From an uncultured Prevotellaceae bacterium (lineage in GTDB: Bacteria; Bacteroidota; Bacteroidia; Bacteroidales; Bacteroidaceae): a DNA stretch of 64,000 nt. The translations under genes and the position numbers were made by a program. Under the pieces are notes generated by a model, which was given only the letters and a program-made list of their open reading frames with translations, was not told the origin of the DNA and did no database searches. Below are positions 18,542 to 27,183 of the stretch, piece by piece. Every line of letters begins with the position of its first letter. Within the stretch, counting starts at the first letter, position 1. The stretch spans positions 124,001 to 188,000 of the forward strand of contig CADASP010000002.1 of assembly GCA_902790625.1 (NCBI GenBank), in the 5' to 3' direction.

Positions 18542-20335
18542 TCACTTGCATATCGGAGCACAGGCCTGTTCCAGCCATCGGCGCTCGCTGTCGCTGAGGT
18601 GTGGTGCCAGCCGGGTGAACACCGTGTGGTGATAGTCGTTGAGCCAACGAAGTTCCTCGTCGGTGAGTTCTTCCACCACGATGGGGCGCTTGTCGATGGG
18701 GCACAAGGTGAGGGGTTCGAACTGCAGGAAGTGGCCGAACTCGGTGTCCTGATAGGGCACGATGAGCAGGGTGTTCTCGATGCGCACGCCAAAACGCCCG
18801 GGCAGATAGATGCCTGGCTCGTCGGTGACAGTCATGCCCTCCACCAGCGGGGCGGGCTTCCACTCCATCCTTATCTGGTGCGGCCCTTCGTGCACGTTCA
18901 GGTAGGTGCCCACGCCGTGGCCGGTGCCGTGCAGGTAGTGCAGCCCCTCGCGCCACATGGCGCGCTTGGCCAGCACGTCGAGCTGTGTGCCGCTGATGCC
19001 GCTGGGGAACTTGGCCATCTCCACCTGGATGTGGCCTTTCAGCACTAAGGTGTAGACGTGGCGCTGGTAGTCGCTGAGCGGCCCCAGGGCGATGGTGCGG
19101 GTGATGTCGGTGGTACCGTCGAGGTATTGCGCTCCACTGTCTAAAAGCAGCAAGCCCTCGGGCTTCAGGGGGATGTCGGTCTCAGGGGTTGCCTCATAGT
19201 GGATGATGGCTGCGTGGTCGCCATAGCCGGCAATGGTGTCGAAGCTGATGTCGCGATAGAGGGGCTGGCGGGCACGCAGGGCAGTGAGGCGGCGGTCGAT
19301 GGATATCTCGGTCTCGTGCGACACATCGGCCTCGTCGAGCCATTTCAGAAACTGCACCATGGCGATGCCGTCGCGCAGCATAGCGCGCCGAAAGCCATCC
19401 TGCTCCACGGCGTTCTTTACCGTCTTCATGCGCTTCACCGGCGACTCGGCCTCCACCACCTCGCGCCTCACAGCCTTATAGAGTGTGTAGCTCACCTCGT
19501 CGGGGTCGAGCAGAATATTGTACTCGAAGTAATCCTTCAGTCCCTGCCCGACGCGGTCGTAGTCGTCCACCTCCACATGGTTCTCCTTCAGATAGGCGCA
19601 TATCTCGGGCGAGAGCTTCTCCTTATATATATATAATGTGGCGCTCTGCGTGCTGATGAGCAGATAGCTGACGAAGACGGGATTGCAGTGCACGTCGGTG
19701 CCACGCAGGTTGAGCGTCCAGGCGATGTCGTCGAGCGAGGCCATGAGCATGCCGTCGGCGTGCTGCTGTCGCAGTGCCTGGCGTATGCGTGCCAGTTTGC
19801 TTGCCGTCTCCTCGCCGGCATACTCCATGGGGTGCGGCTCCACGGGGTTCAGGGGGATGACGGGGCGCTGGCGCCATATCTGTGCCAGCGGGTCGAGGTT
19901 GGTGCGCAGGGTGATGCCTCCCTCGCGGCGCAGGTCGGCAATCAGTTCCCTGACGCTGTTGGCCGAGCTCACCATGCCGTCGATGCCCACCTCGGTGCTG
20001 TGGGGTTCGTCCATGGCGGCCACCTCCTGCCCTATCCACTGGGCGATGGTGGGAGTGCCCTCCATCTTCAGCTTCATCAGCTGGAACTCGGTGTTGCGCA
20101 GCATGTCCTCGGCAGCGATGAAGTAGCGGCTGTCGGTCCACAGGGCGGCACTGTTGAGGGTGACGACGGCGGTGCCGGCCGAGCCGTTGAAGCCGCTGAT
20201 GAACTCACGACCCTTCCAGTGGTCGGGGACGTATTCGCCCTGGTGGGGGTCGGTGCTGGGGAAGATGAAGGCGGCCAGATGCTCACGGCGCATCAGCTCG
20301 CGAAGGTCGGAGAGTCGTTTTGAGATGTTGTCCAT
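18542..20335 (-). CDS. Xaa-Pro aminopeptidase (M24B family)
   Basis: 597 residues. Cytoplasmic metallopeptidase removing N-terminal residues before proline. Three-part layout of long eukaryote-like aminopeptidase P: two creatinase-like N-terminal domains and a C-terminal pita-bread domain. Metal ligands are visible in LLLDSGAQYLDGTTDITRT, GHGVGTYLNVHEGP and TDEPGIYLPG. Homology starts at MDNISKRLSDLREL, so ATG 20335 is used although the frame is open to 20446. Transcribed alone from its own promoter; 115 bases separate it from susC. Confidence 0.93.
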   Translation of the reverse strand: MDNISKRLSDLRELMRREHLAAFIFPSTDPHQGEYVPDHWKGREFISGFNGSAGTAVVTLNSAALWTDSRYFIAAEDMLRNTEFQLMKLKMEGTPTIAQWIGQEVAAMDEPHSTEVGIDGMVSSANSVRELIADLRREGGITLRTNLDPLAQIWRQRPVIPLNPVEPHPMEYAGEETASKLARIRQALRQQHADGMLMASLDDIAWTLNLRGTDVHCNPVFVSYLLISTQSATLYIYKEKLSPEICAYLKENHVEVDDYDRVGQGLKDYFEYNILLDPDEVSYTLYKAVRREVVEAESPVKRMKTVKNAVEQDGFRRAMLRDGIAMVQFLKWLDEADVSHETEISIDRRLTALRARQPLYRDISFDTIAGYGDHAAIIHYEATPETDIPLKPEGLLLLDSGAQYLDGTTDITRTIALGPLSDYQRHVYTLVLKGHIQVEMAKFPSGISGTQLDVLAKRAMWREGLHYLHGTGHGVGTYLNVHEGPHQIRMEWKPAPLVEGMTVTDEPGIYLPGRFGVRIENTLLIVPYQDTEFGHFLQFEPLTLCPIDKRPIVVEELTDEELRWLNDYHHTVFTRLAPHLSDSERRWLEQACAPICK

Positions 20336-20390
20336 ATTCTTTTGTGTTATTTGAAGGTTTCTATCTACCAGTCCATGGTATTTGAGACTG

Positions 20391-20422
20391 CAAATATAGT
20401 GCATTTGGATGAAATGGCCAAA
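20391..20422 (-). promoter_or_regulatory. Promoter of the aminopeptidase gene
   Basis: Minus strand: TTTG at 20422-20419, 20-base spacer, TATATTTG at 20398-20391. Consensus match 56 bases before the start codon. Confidence 0.82.
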
Positions 20423-20592
20423 AGAAATCAAATGAATCTGCGTCAAAAAGAGAAAGCAGCATCTGTGAAAGCGAAGGAATGATGACGGCAGCTGATGGGA
20501 ATAGAATGGAAAAGTTTGTTTCTCGACGTGGAATTCCCGTTAGACGTCGTGGTTTTATCATTCTACGTCGTGGAATAAACTTTTATGGGCGC
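20423..20592. other. Gene-free stretch with short direct repeats
   Basis: No convincing gene. The sequence has three spaced copies of an ACGTCGTGG-like word (CGACGTGGAAT, GACGTCGTGG, TACGTCGTGGAAT) between 20525 and 20576. It leads into reverse repeat copy 2. Confidence 0.4.
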
Positions 20593-20760
20593 ATTCAGGA
20601 GGGTCGGCGCACGGCAAACAGGGAGCGGGAGGCACCGCAGAGGGAAAAGGGGCATGCTTTTCAGGTTGGCAGCGGGCGGGGACATGATTGGCAGCGGCCG
20701 CTGCCAATGATGGATAGGATAATGGTTATCCGCAACCACCCGACACCATGAAGGGGCAAC
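20593..20760 (-). repeat. Dispersed GCGGCCGC repeat, copy 2 (reverse)
   Basis: Reverse-orientation copy of the element at 6391. It contains the GGGAGCGGGAGGC tail segment, a GTTGGCAGCGGGCGGGGAC segment and one GGCAGCGGCCGCTGCC palindrome. The part from about 20713 (AATGGTTATCCGCAACCACCCGAC) matches, in reverse, the sequence just before copy 4 at 56490-56521, so the family is longer than the palindrome core. A GACGCT/AGCGTC hairpin with TTTTC follows at 20880-20901. Confidence 0.75.
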
Positions 20761-21051
20761 GAGCTCTTGGCCCAAGGCATCGCCCTGGGAAATTGCGGGG
20801 ATAGCCAACGCCCTGCGCTCGGCTTTCCGCTTGCTACCGAAGGGACGCAAGAAAGGGACAAAAGCCCCAATAGTACAGTGACGCTAAAAGCGTCCTTTTC
20901 ACCTGATTGCGGATAATCATTATATGCCGCTGGAGCGGAAACCCAGCTTCCCCATTCTGCTGAGGGTGATGGAAACGAATGAAAACATGTATTTTTTCCC
21001 GTCCGACGTGTTTTTTTTTATCAAAAAAGAAAATAAGCAAAAAAAAATGTG

Positions 21052-21059
21052 TACCTTTG
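21052..21059 (+). promoter_or_regulatory. -7 box before rfbA
   Basis: TACCTTTG 25 bases before the start codon. The upstream 50 bases are A/T tracts without a clear TTTG at the -33 position, so the promoter is either weak or relies on the AT-rich upstream DNA. Confidence 0.55.
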
Positions 21060-21083
21060 CAGCCGTATTACGTAATAACACTT

Positions 21084-21962
21084 ATGAAAGGTATTGTTTT
21101 AGCTGGTGGGAGCGGTACACGCCTCTACCCTATTACCAAGGGCATTAGCAAACAGCTGATACCCATCTTCGACAAGCCGATGATTTATTATCCCATCTCG
21201 GCTCTGATGCTGGCGGGCATCCGCGAGATACTCATCATCTCCACTCCGCACGACCTGCCGGGCTTCCAGCGACTATTAGGCGACGGCCACGAGTTGGGTG
21301 TGCGCTTCGAGTATGCCGAGCAGCCCAGCCCCGACGGTCTGGCACAGGCCTTCATCATCGGCGAGCAGTTCATCGGCGACGACTGCGCCTGTCTGGTGCT
21401 GGGCGACAACATTTTTTACGGCTCAGGCTTCACCGGACTGCTGCGCCAAAGCGTGGAGAATGCCGAGAAACACGGGCTGGCCACCGTGTTTGGCTACTAC
21501 GTGAACGACCCTGAGCGCTACGGAGTGGCCGAGTTCGACGCACAAGGCAACTGCCTGTCGATAGAGGAGAAGCCACAGCATCCCAAATCGAACTATGCCG
21601 TGGTGGGACTCTATTTCTACCCCAACAGCGTGGTCAGTATTGCCAAGAACATCAAGCCCAGCGCGCGCGGCGAACTGGAGATCACCACCGTGAACCAGGA
21701 ATACCTGAGCCGCCACCAGCTGAAAGTGCTCACCCTGCAGCGAGGCTTCGCCTGGCTCGACACCGGCACCCACGACTCGCTGGCTGAAGCCAGCACCTTC
21801 GTGGAAGTCATCGAGAAGCGCCAAGGGCTGAAAGTGGCCTGTCTGGAAGAAATCGCCTTCAAACAAGGGTGGATCAGCGACGAACAACTGAAGCAGGCTG
21901 CCATGCCCATGCAGAAGAACGACTACGGACGCTACCTACTGAAACTGGCAGAAGGGAAATAG
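21084..21962 (+). CDS. rfbA: Glucose-1-phosphate thymidylyltransferase
   Basis: 292 residues, normal for RfbA/RmlA. Makes dTDP-glucose from dTTP and glucose-1-phosphate, the first step to dTDP-rhamnose. The N-terminal [18 protein letters not shown] motif, [10 protein letters not shown] metal site and [15 protein letters not shown] C-terminal motif ([14 protein letters not shown]) are present. Start at MKGIVLAGG; the frame extends upstream but without homology. RmlB, C and D are not nearby; the gene stands 43 bases before a tyrosine autokinase, so it probably serves surface polysaccharide synthesis. Confidence 0.95.
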   Translation: MKGIVLAGGSGTRLYPITKGISKQLIPIFDKPMIYYPISALMLAGIREILIISTPHDLPGFQRLLGDGHELGVRFEYAEQPSPDGLAQAFIIGEQFIGDDCACLVLGDNIFYGSGFTGLLRQSVENAEKHGLATVFGYYVNDPERYGVAEFDAQGNCLSIEEKPQHPKSNYAVVGLYFYPNSVVSIAKNIKPSARGELEITTVNQEYLSRHQLKVLTLQRGFAWLDTGTHDSLAEASTFVEVIEKRQGLKVACLEEIAFKQGWISDEQLKQAAMPMQKNDYGRYLLKLAEGK

Positions 21963-22005
21963 AAAGAAACATAGAATACACATTATTAAATAATTAAATT
22001 AAAAA

Positions 22006-24534
22006 ATGGAAGAAAGCAAGAAACTTGACGTCATCGCCGAGCAGATGGAGCAAAACATGCAGGCAGAAGAGTCGCAGTTTAACTTCAGCAACCTCATGAG
22101 GCTCTTCATCCTCAACTGGCAGTGGTTCCTCCTTTCAATGTTCATCTTCATTTGTGGTGCGCTCATCTACCTGCGCTACACCGCCCCCACCTACCAGGTG
22201 TCGGCCAAGATGCTCATCAAGGAAGAGAACAACAACCGTGGCCGCAGCAATCAGATGCTTGCCAACATGCAAGACCTGGGATTCATGTCGAACTCCACCG
22301 GTATTGAGAACGAGGTGGAGATTCTGAAATCGCGCATCCTGGCCCTCGATGCTGTGAACGACCTGAAGCTCTACACCGAGTATCGCACGAAGGGAAAAAT
22401 CATCAAGACACTCATCTACAAAGCACAGCCCATCACTGCCGATCTCTCGCCTGAGGGATTGGCACAACTGGAGAAACTGAAGCAGCCCAGCCTTAGCTTC
22501 AAGATCACTCGCAAGGGCGAGCGCTACGACGTGGAGAGCACCGACGACACCATGCCTTTCAAGGGTTCATTCAGCACCACTCCCGACACCATCAACACGC
22601 CTTATGGCGTGCTCACCTTCACCACCAACGTGAGCGAAGGCGTGGAACCCATGACCAACGGGCAGGAGCTGCTGGTGTCAATCACGGCACCCAAGGTGGT
22701 GGCTTCGAGCTATGCTAAGCGCCTGTCGGTGGAACCCACATCGAAAGTGACCAGCATCGCCCAGCTCACCATCACCGATGGACACCCCTTGCGCGCCTAC
22801 GACTACCTGAACCAGCTGGCCCTCGTCTACAACCGACAGGCCAATGCCGACAAGAACGAGATCGCATACAAGACCGAGGAGTTCATCAACTCGCGTCTGG
22901 AGAAGATCAACGCCGAGCTGGGTAGCACCGAGAGCGAACTGGAGGAGTTCAAGCGCACGCACAACCTCACCGAGCTGCGACTCGATGCCGGACAGACCCT
23001 CAGCCAGTCGGGCGAATATGCAGCCAAGCTGGCCGACGCCAACACTCAGATTATGCTGCTCGACTACCTGCGTGAGCACGTCAACGACCCCGCCAACCGC
23101 TACCAGATCATCCCCTCGAACGTGGGTATGACCGACAACATCTCCACCTCGCTCATCAACGAGTATAACAAGACCGTGCAGGAGCGCGACAAGATGCTGC
23201 GCTCGGCATCGGAAAGCGCACCGCAGGTGGTGACCCTCACCAATCAGCTCGACAACCTCACGCAGAGCATCAAGACGGCTCTGATGCAGGCACGCCGCAC
23301 CGCCGACATCCACCGTCAGGGCGTTGAGAGCCAGTATCACACCTACAGCCAGCGCATCTCGAACACGCCTGAGCAGGAGCGCATCCTCACGCAGATTGGA
23401 CGTCAGCAAGAGGTGAAGAGCGGACTGTACTTGATGCTGCTGCAGAAGCGCGAGGAGAACAGCATCTCGCTCGCCGCTACGGCCGACAAGGGTAAGCTCA
23501 TCGACGAGCCCGTCTACAACGGACAAATCAGCCCCAAGCGCAGCATCATCATGCTCGCCGCACTCATCCTGGGATTCATGCTGCCCATGATTATCCTCTG
23601 GATCATCAACCTGCTGCGCTATAAGATTGAAGGACACGACGACGTGGAGCGCCTCACCGACCTGCCCATCGTGGCCGACGTGGCCGTGGCCAGCGACAAG
23701 GTGAAGACATCGGCCGGCATCGTGGTGCACGAGAACAAGAACAACCAGATTGACGAAATATTCCGCTCGATGCGAACGAACATCCAGTTCATGATGACGG
23801 GCGACCAGAAGGTCATTCTCTTCACGTCGTCAACATCAGGCGAGGGTAAGACGTTCAACGCTGCCAACCTGGGTGTGTCATTCGCACTGCTGGGCAAGAA
23901 GGTCGTCCTCTGCGGTCTCGACATCCGTAAGCCCGCCCTGGGACGACTCTTCAGCATCAGCGACCGCGAACGCGGTATCACGCCCCTGCTGACCAAGGAC
24001 AAGGTGACCATCGACGACATCAACTCGCAAATCATTGCTTCGGGCGTCAACCCCAACCTCGACCTGCTCCTGGCTGGACCTACGCCTCCCAACCCCGCCG
24101 AGTTGCTGGCACGCCAAACACTGAAGGACATCATCGACCTGCTGCGCCAAGAATATGACTACATCATCCTCGACACCGCACCCGTAGGACTCGTCACCGA
24201 TACCCTGCAGATTGGCCGATGGGTTGATGTCACCGCATTCGTTTGCCGCGCCGACTATACGCCGAAGGCCAGCTTCGGACTCATCAACTCGCTGGCTGCC
24301 GAGAAGAAGATGCCCAACATGTGTATCGTGCTCAATGGCGTCGACATGTCGAAGAAGAAGTACGGCTACTACTACGGCTACGGCAAGTATGGCAAGTATG
24401 GACGCTATGGCAACTACGGACGCTATGGCTACGGCGGCTACGGCAAGTATGGCAATTATGGCAGCTATGGCAGCTACGGCAACTATGCCGAGAGCCACTA
24501 TGGCAATAAGAACGACGAATCAATCAAGAGATAA
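22006..24534 (+). CDS. wzc: Polysaccharide chain-length regulator with tyrosine autokinase (Wzc type)
   Basis: 842 residues. Inner-membrane protein controlling export and length of capsule or exopolysaccharide, with a cytoplasmic BY-kinase. A first TM helix lies near 38-58 (FLLSMFIFICGALIYL), a periplasmic Wzz-like and coiled-coil domain follows, and a second TM is near 510-530. The kinase part has Walker A SSTSGEGKT (about 608), DIRKPALG and Walker B YIILDTAPVG. The C-terminal tail from about 785 is a run of YG-x repeats with 18 tyrosines, far richer than the usual 5-7, and is the likely autophosphorylation cluster. Followed after 3 bases by a HAD-like gene. Confidence 0.93.
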   Translation: MEESKKLDVIAEQMEQNMQAEESQFNFSNLMRLFILNWQWFLLSMFIFICGALIYLRYTAPTYQVSAKMLIKEENNNRGRSNQMLANMQDLGFMSNSTGIENEVEILKSRILALDAVNDLKLYTEYRTKGKIIKTLIYKAQPITADLSPEGLAQLEKLKQPSLSFKITRKGERYDVESTDDTMPFKGSFSTTPDTINTPYGVLTFTTNVSEGVEPMTNGQELLVSITAPKVVASSYAKRLSVEPTSKVTSIAQLTITDGHPLRAYDYLNQLALVYNRQANADKNEIAYKTEEFINSRLEKINAELGSTESELEEFKRTHNLTELRLDAGQTLSQSGEYAAKLADANTQIMLLDYLREHVNDPANRYQIIPSNVGMTDNISTSLINEYNKTVQERDKMLRSASESAPQVVTLTNQLDNLTQSIKTALMQARRTADIHRQGVESQYHTYSQRISNTPEQERILTQIGRQQEVKSGLYLMLLQKREENSISLAATADKGKLIDEPVYNGQISPKRSIIMLAALILGFMLPMIILWIINLLRYKIEGHDDVERLTDLPIVADVAVASDKVKTSAGIVVHENKNNQIDEIFRSMRTNIQFMMTGDQKVILFTSSTSGEGKTFNAANLGVSFALLGKKVVLCGLDIRKPALGRLFSISDRERGITPLLTKDKVTIDDINSQIIASGVNPNLDLLLAGPTPPNPAELLARQTLKDIIDLLRQEYDYIILDTAPVGLVTDTLQIGRWVDVTAFVCRADYTPKASFGLINSLAAEKKMPNMCIVLNGVDMSKKKYGYYYGYGKYGKYGRYGNYGRYGYGGYGKYGNYGSYGSYGNYAESHYGNKNDESIKR

Positions 24535-24537
24535 GGA

Positions 24538-24984
24538 ATGGCAACAATAGCAGTTGATTTCGACGGGACCATCGTAGAGCACCGCTATCCCGAAATCGGA
24601 GCTGAACGACCCTTCGCCATCGACACCCTGAAAATGCTCATCAAGGACCGCCACAAGCTCATCTTGTGGTCGGTCCGCGAGGGCAAACTTCTCGAAGATG
24701 CCGTGGAGTGGTGCCGACAGAGAGGAGTGGAGTTCTATGCCATCAACCGCGATTATCCCGAAGAAACCACAGAAAACAACCCACACTTCAGCCGAAAGCT
24801 GAACACCATCGACTACTTCATCGACGACAGGAACATCGGAGGACTACCCGACTGGGGCACCATCTACCGAATGATTTCACGCCGCAAGACATGGCACGAC
24901 ATCATCGTGGAAGAGGTGCAGAGCGCAACGCTCACATCCTATGAGGAAACACACCCCAAGAAAAAGCCGTGGTGGAGGTTCTAA
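24538..24984 (+). CDS. Small HAD-like hydrolase (BT0820 type)
   Basis: 148 residues. HAD fold with the motif DFDGT (Asp7 and Asp9) close to the N-terminus, LWSVREGKLLEDAV in place of the usual S/T motif, and YFIDDRNIGGLPDW as the acidic motif near the C-terminus. Starts 3 bases after the wzc stop, so translation is probably coupled. It resembles small Bacteroides HAD proteins of unknown substrate; dephosphorylation of a sugar phosphate or of the kinase tail is possible but unproven. Confidence 0.8.
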   Translation: MATIAVDFDGTIVEHRYPEIGAERPFAIDTLKMLIKDRHKLILWSVREGKLLEDAVEWCRQRGVEFYAINRDYPEETTENNPHFSRKLNTIDYFIDDRNIGGLPDWGTIYRMISRRKTWHDIIVEEVQSATLTSYEETHPKKKPWWRF

Positions 24985-25027
24985 AAACGGAAAATCATCA
25001 TCCGCATATCATTTATTTGAAGATTTG

Positions 25028-25059
25028 TTTGCAGGAAAGAAAGATTATTTGTAACTTTG
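25028..25059 (+). promoter_or_regulatory. Consensus promoter with no gene directly downstream
   Basis: TTTG at 25028-25031, a 20-base spacer and TAACTTTG at 25052-25059: an exact consensus match. No gene starts within the next 340 bases, but a terminator lies at 25229-25268. Confidence 0.78.
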
Positions 25060-25065
25060 CACACG

Positions 25066-25268
25066 AATAAGCAGAATGCCGCACAATGTGTGGCCCAGGC
25101 AACGCAAGAGAGCGGGAAGCCACCTGCAAAACTATTTGGATTTTTTTTGTACCTTTGTACCATGCTGACTGCGAAGTTCGCAAGGAAACGTTTGTACTTT
25201 TGATACATGAAACGTTAAGTAAACTAGTTAGACACCGTTGTCCGAGAGGATGACGGTGTTTTCTTTTG
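25066..25268 (+). ncRNA. Candidate small RNA between wzc-HAD and the dehydrogenase
   Basis: Bounded upstream by a consensus promoter (25028-25059) and downstream by a terminator hairpin: ACACCGT at 25232-25238 pairs with ACGGTGT at 25253-25259, followed by TTTTCTTTT. A second -7 box TACCTTTG lies at 25150 and could start a shorter RNA of about 110 bases. The only open frame is 13 codons (MLTAKFARKRLYF, from 25160). There is a small GCGAAGTTCGC hairpin. No known RNA family recognised. Confidence 0.5.
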
Positions 25269-25318
25269 GCGATAACCGTCAAGAATCAATGACAACAGCA
25301 AAACTTTTTGCAGAAAGA

Positions 25319-25350
25319 TTTGGCAGGAAATCGAAATGTTAGTAACTTTG
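25319..25350 (+). promoter_or_regulatory. Promoter of the zinc dehydrogenase gene
   Basis: TTTG at 25319-25322, 20-base spacer, TAACTTTG at 25343-25350. Consensus match, 55 bases before the start codon, and just after the small-RNA terminator. Confidence 0.85.
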
Positions 25351-25404
25351 CAACCCACAATAAAATTAAGCAATTGCGACTTATAAGCCATAAGGCATCA
25401 CAAC

Positions 25405-26463
25405 ATGAAAGCAATACAAATCACACATCAGCAAGAGCTGAACATCATTAATCTGCCAGAACCCAAGGCTCCCGAAGCCGACGAAGTGCTGCTGCGCATG
25501 GAATACGTGGGATTCTGTGGCAGCGACCTCAACACTTTTATGGGACGCAACACCATGGCACTCAACCCCGTCATTCCAGGACATGAGGTGGGAGCCGTCG
25601 TAGAAGCCGTGGGTGCCAACGTGCCCGAAGGTCTGAAACCGGGCATGGTGGTCACAGTGAATCCCTACACCAACTGCGGCAAGTGCGCATCGTGTCGCAA
25701 TCAGCGGGTGAACGCCTGTCAGCACAACGAGACGTTGGGCGTGCAGCGCCAGGGTGCCATGCGACAGTACCTGACACTGCCATGGGAGAAAGTCATACCG
25801 GCCGGACTGCTCACGCCCCGCGAATGCGCTCTGGTGGAGCCGATGAGCGTGGGCTTCCACGCCGTCAGCCGGGCACAAGTCACCGACATCGATGTGGTGC
25901 TCGTCATCGGATGCGGAATGGTGGGAATGGGTGCCATCGTGCGAGCAGCACTGCGCGGAGCAACGGTGGTGGCTGCCGACATCGACGATGACAAACTGCA
26001 GCTGGCCAAGCAGATGGGAGCCAGCTACACCATCAACACACGCACCGACGACGTGCACCAACAACTGCTGCAAATGACCAGTGGCTTCGGCCCCGACGTG
26101 GTGATAGAAGCAGTGGGAAGCACGCCCACCTATCAGATGGCAGTGGACGAGGTGGCCTTCACTGGGCGCGTGGTATGCATCGGCTATGCCAAGGCCGAAG
26201 TGTCGTTCCAAACGAAATACTTCGTGCAGAAAGAACTCGACATACGCGGTTCGCGCAATGCCCAGCCACAGGACTTCAGAGCTGTCATTCACTATCTGGA
26301 AAGGCTGAAGAACAACATCGCACACAACACCAACGACAACCCCATCGACAAGCTCATCACCAGCGTGGTGACACCCGAAGAGGCACTCAGCGCCATGCAA
26401 TGGTGGAGCCAAAATCCCGGCAGCGTGTTCCGCATACTGGTGGCCATGAACAGCGGAGAGTGA
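25405..26463 (+). CDS. Zinc-dependent medium-chain alcohol/polyol dehydrogenase
   Basis: 352 residues. NAD(P)-dependent oxidoreductase of the MDR family. Catalytic zinc ligands Cys38 (GFCGSD) and His60-Glu61 (PGHE); structural zinc cysteines 91, 94, 97 and 105 in NCGKCASCRNQRVNAC. The Rossmann motif is slightly unusual, VIGCGMVGMGA, near residue 172. The overall pattern is closest to sorbitol, threonine or sugar-acid dehydrogenases; the substrate cannot be fixed. Followed by a cupin regulator after 42 bases. Confidence 0.88.
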   Translation: MKAIQITHQQELNIINLPEPKAPEADEVLLRMEYVGFCGSDLNTFMGRNTMALNPVIPGHEVGAVVEAVGANVPEGLKPGMVVTVNPYTNCGKCASCRNQRVNACQHNETLGVQRQGAMRQYLTLPWEKVIPAGLLTPRECALVEPMSVGFHAVSRAQVTDIDVVLVIGCGMVGMGAIVRAALRGATVVAADIDDDKLQLAKQMGASYTINTRTDDVHQQLLQMTSGFGPDVVIEAVGSTPTYQMAVDEVAFTGRVVCIGYAKAEVSFQTKYFVQKELDIRGSRNAQPQDFRAVIHYLERLKNNIAHNTNDNPIDKLITSVVTPEEALSAMQWWSQNPGSVFRILVAMNSGE

Positions 26464-26505
26464 AGCCATATCAGCACCAATATTTTCACACTAAACATAG
26501 ATGAA

Positions 26506-27093
26506 ATGACGACAGACAACATCAACATCGTGGGTTCGAAAATCAGAGGGCTCCGCGAAACAAAACAGCTTAGCATCGAAGAGATAGCAGAGCGAAGTGG
26601 CCTCTCGGCCGAGCAAATCATTTCAATAGAGAACGACGAGAACCTGCCATCACTCGGGCCGCTCATCAAAATTGCACGCGCACTGGGAGTCAGACTTGGA
26701 ACGTTCATGGACGACAACGACGCGCTGGGACCTGTCATCTGCCGCGCCGAGGAGCGTGAGCAACAAAGCAGCATCAGCTTCAGCAACGGTGCCGTAGATG
26801 CCCGCAAGAACATGGACTATCATCCTTTGGCCAAGCAGAAGGCAGGACGCCACATGGAACCGTTTGTCATTGACATCAACACATCTGGCGAGAGCAACTA
26901 CCAGCTGTCGGCCCACGAGGGCGAAGAGTTTATCTTCGTCATGCAAGGCGAAGTGGAGATTGCTTATGGCAAAGACAAATACCGCCTTGCCGAGGGCGAC
27001 AGCATCTACTACGACTCCATCGTGAAGCACCACGTGCACGGCGTGCCCGGCAAGGCCGCGAAGATCATGGCCGTGGTATACATCCCGTTCTAA
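26506..27093 (+). CDS. XRE-family regulator with C-terminal cupin domain
   Basis: 195 residues. N-terminal helix-turn-helix (residues about 8-62: LRETKQLSIEEIAERSGLS) and a C-terminal cupin (about 110-190: HEGEEFIFVMQGEVEIAYG, then LAEGDSIYYDSIVKHHV). Proteins of this design bind a small ligand in the cupin and control neighbouring metabolic genes. An acyl-CoA ligase gene follows after 90 bases, so it may regulate that gene and itself. The ligand is unknown. Confidence 0.9.
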   Translation: MTTDNINIVGSKIRGLRETKQLSIEEIAERSGLSAEQIISIENDENLPSLGPLIKIARALGVRLGTFMDDNDALGPVICRAEEREQQSSISFSNGAVDARKNMDYHPLAKQKAGRHMEPFVIDINTSGESNYQLSAHEGEEFIFVMQGEVEIAYGKDKYRLAEGDSIYYDSIVKHHVHGVPGKAAKIMAVVYIPF

Positions 27094-27183
27094 GCCCCTA
27101 CCCTCGCATCATGAGCGTAGGAGCCAAGACAAAGGCGAAGCGATAGTATTGAATCTCGTAACAGAACAAACAGAAAATATTTG

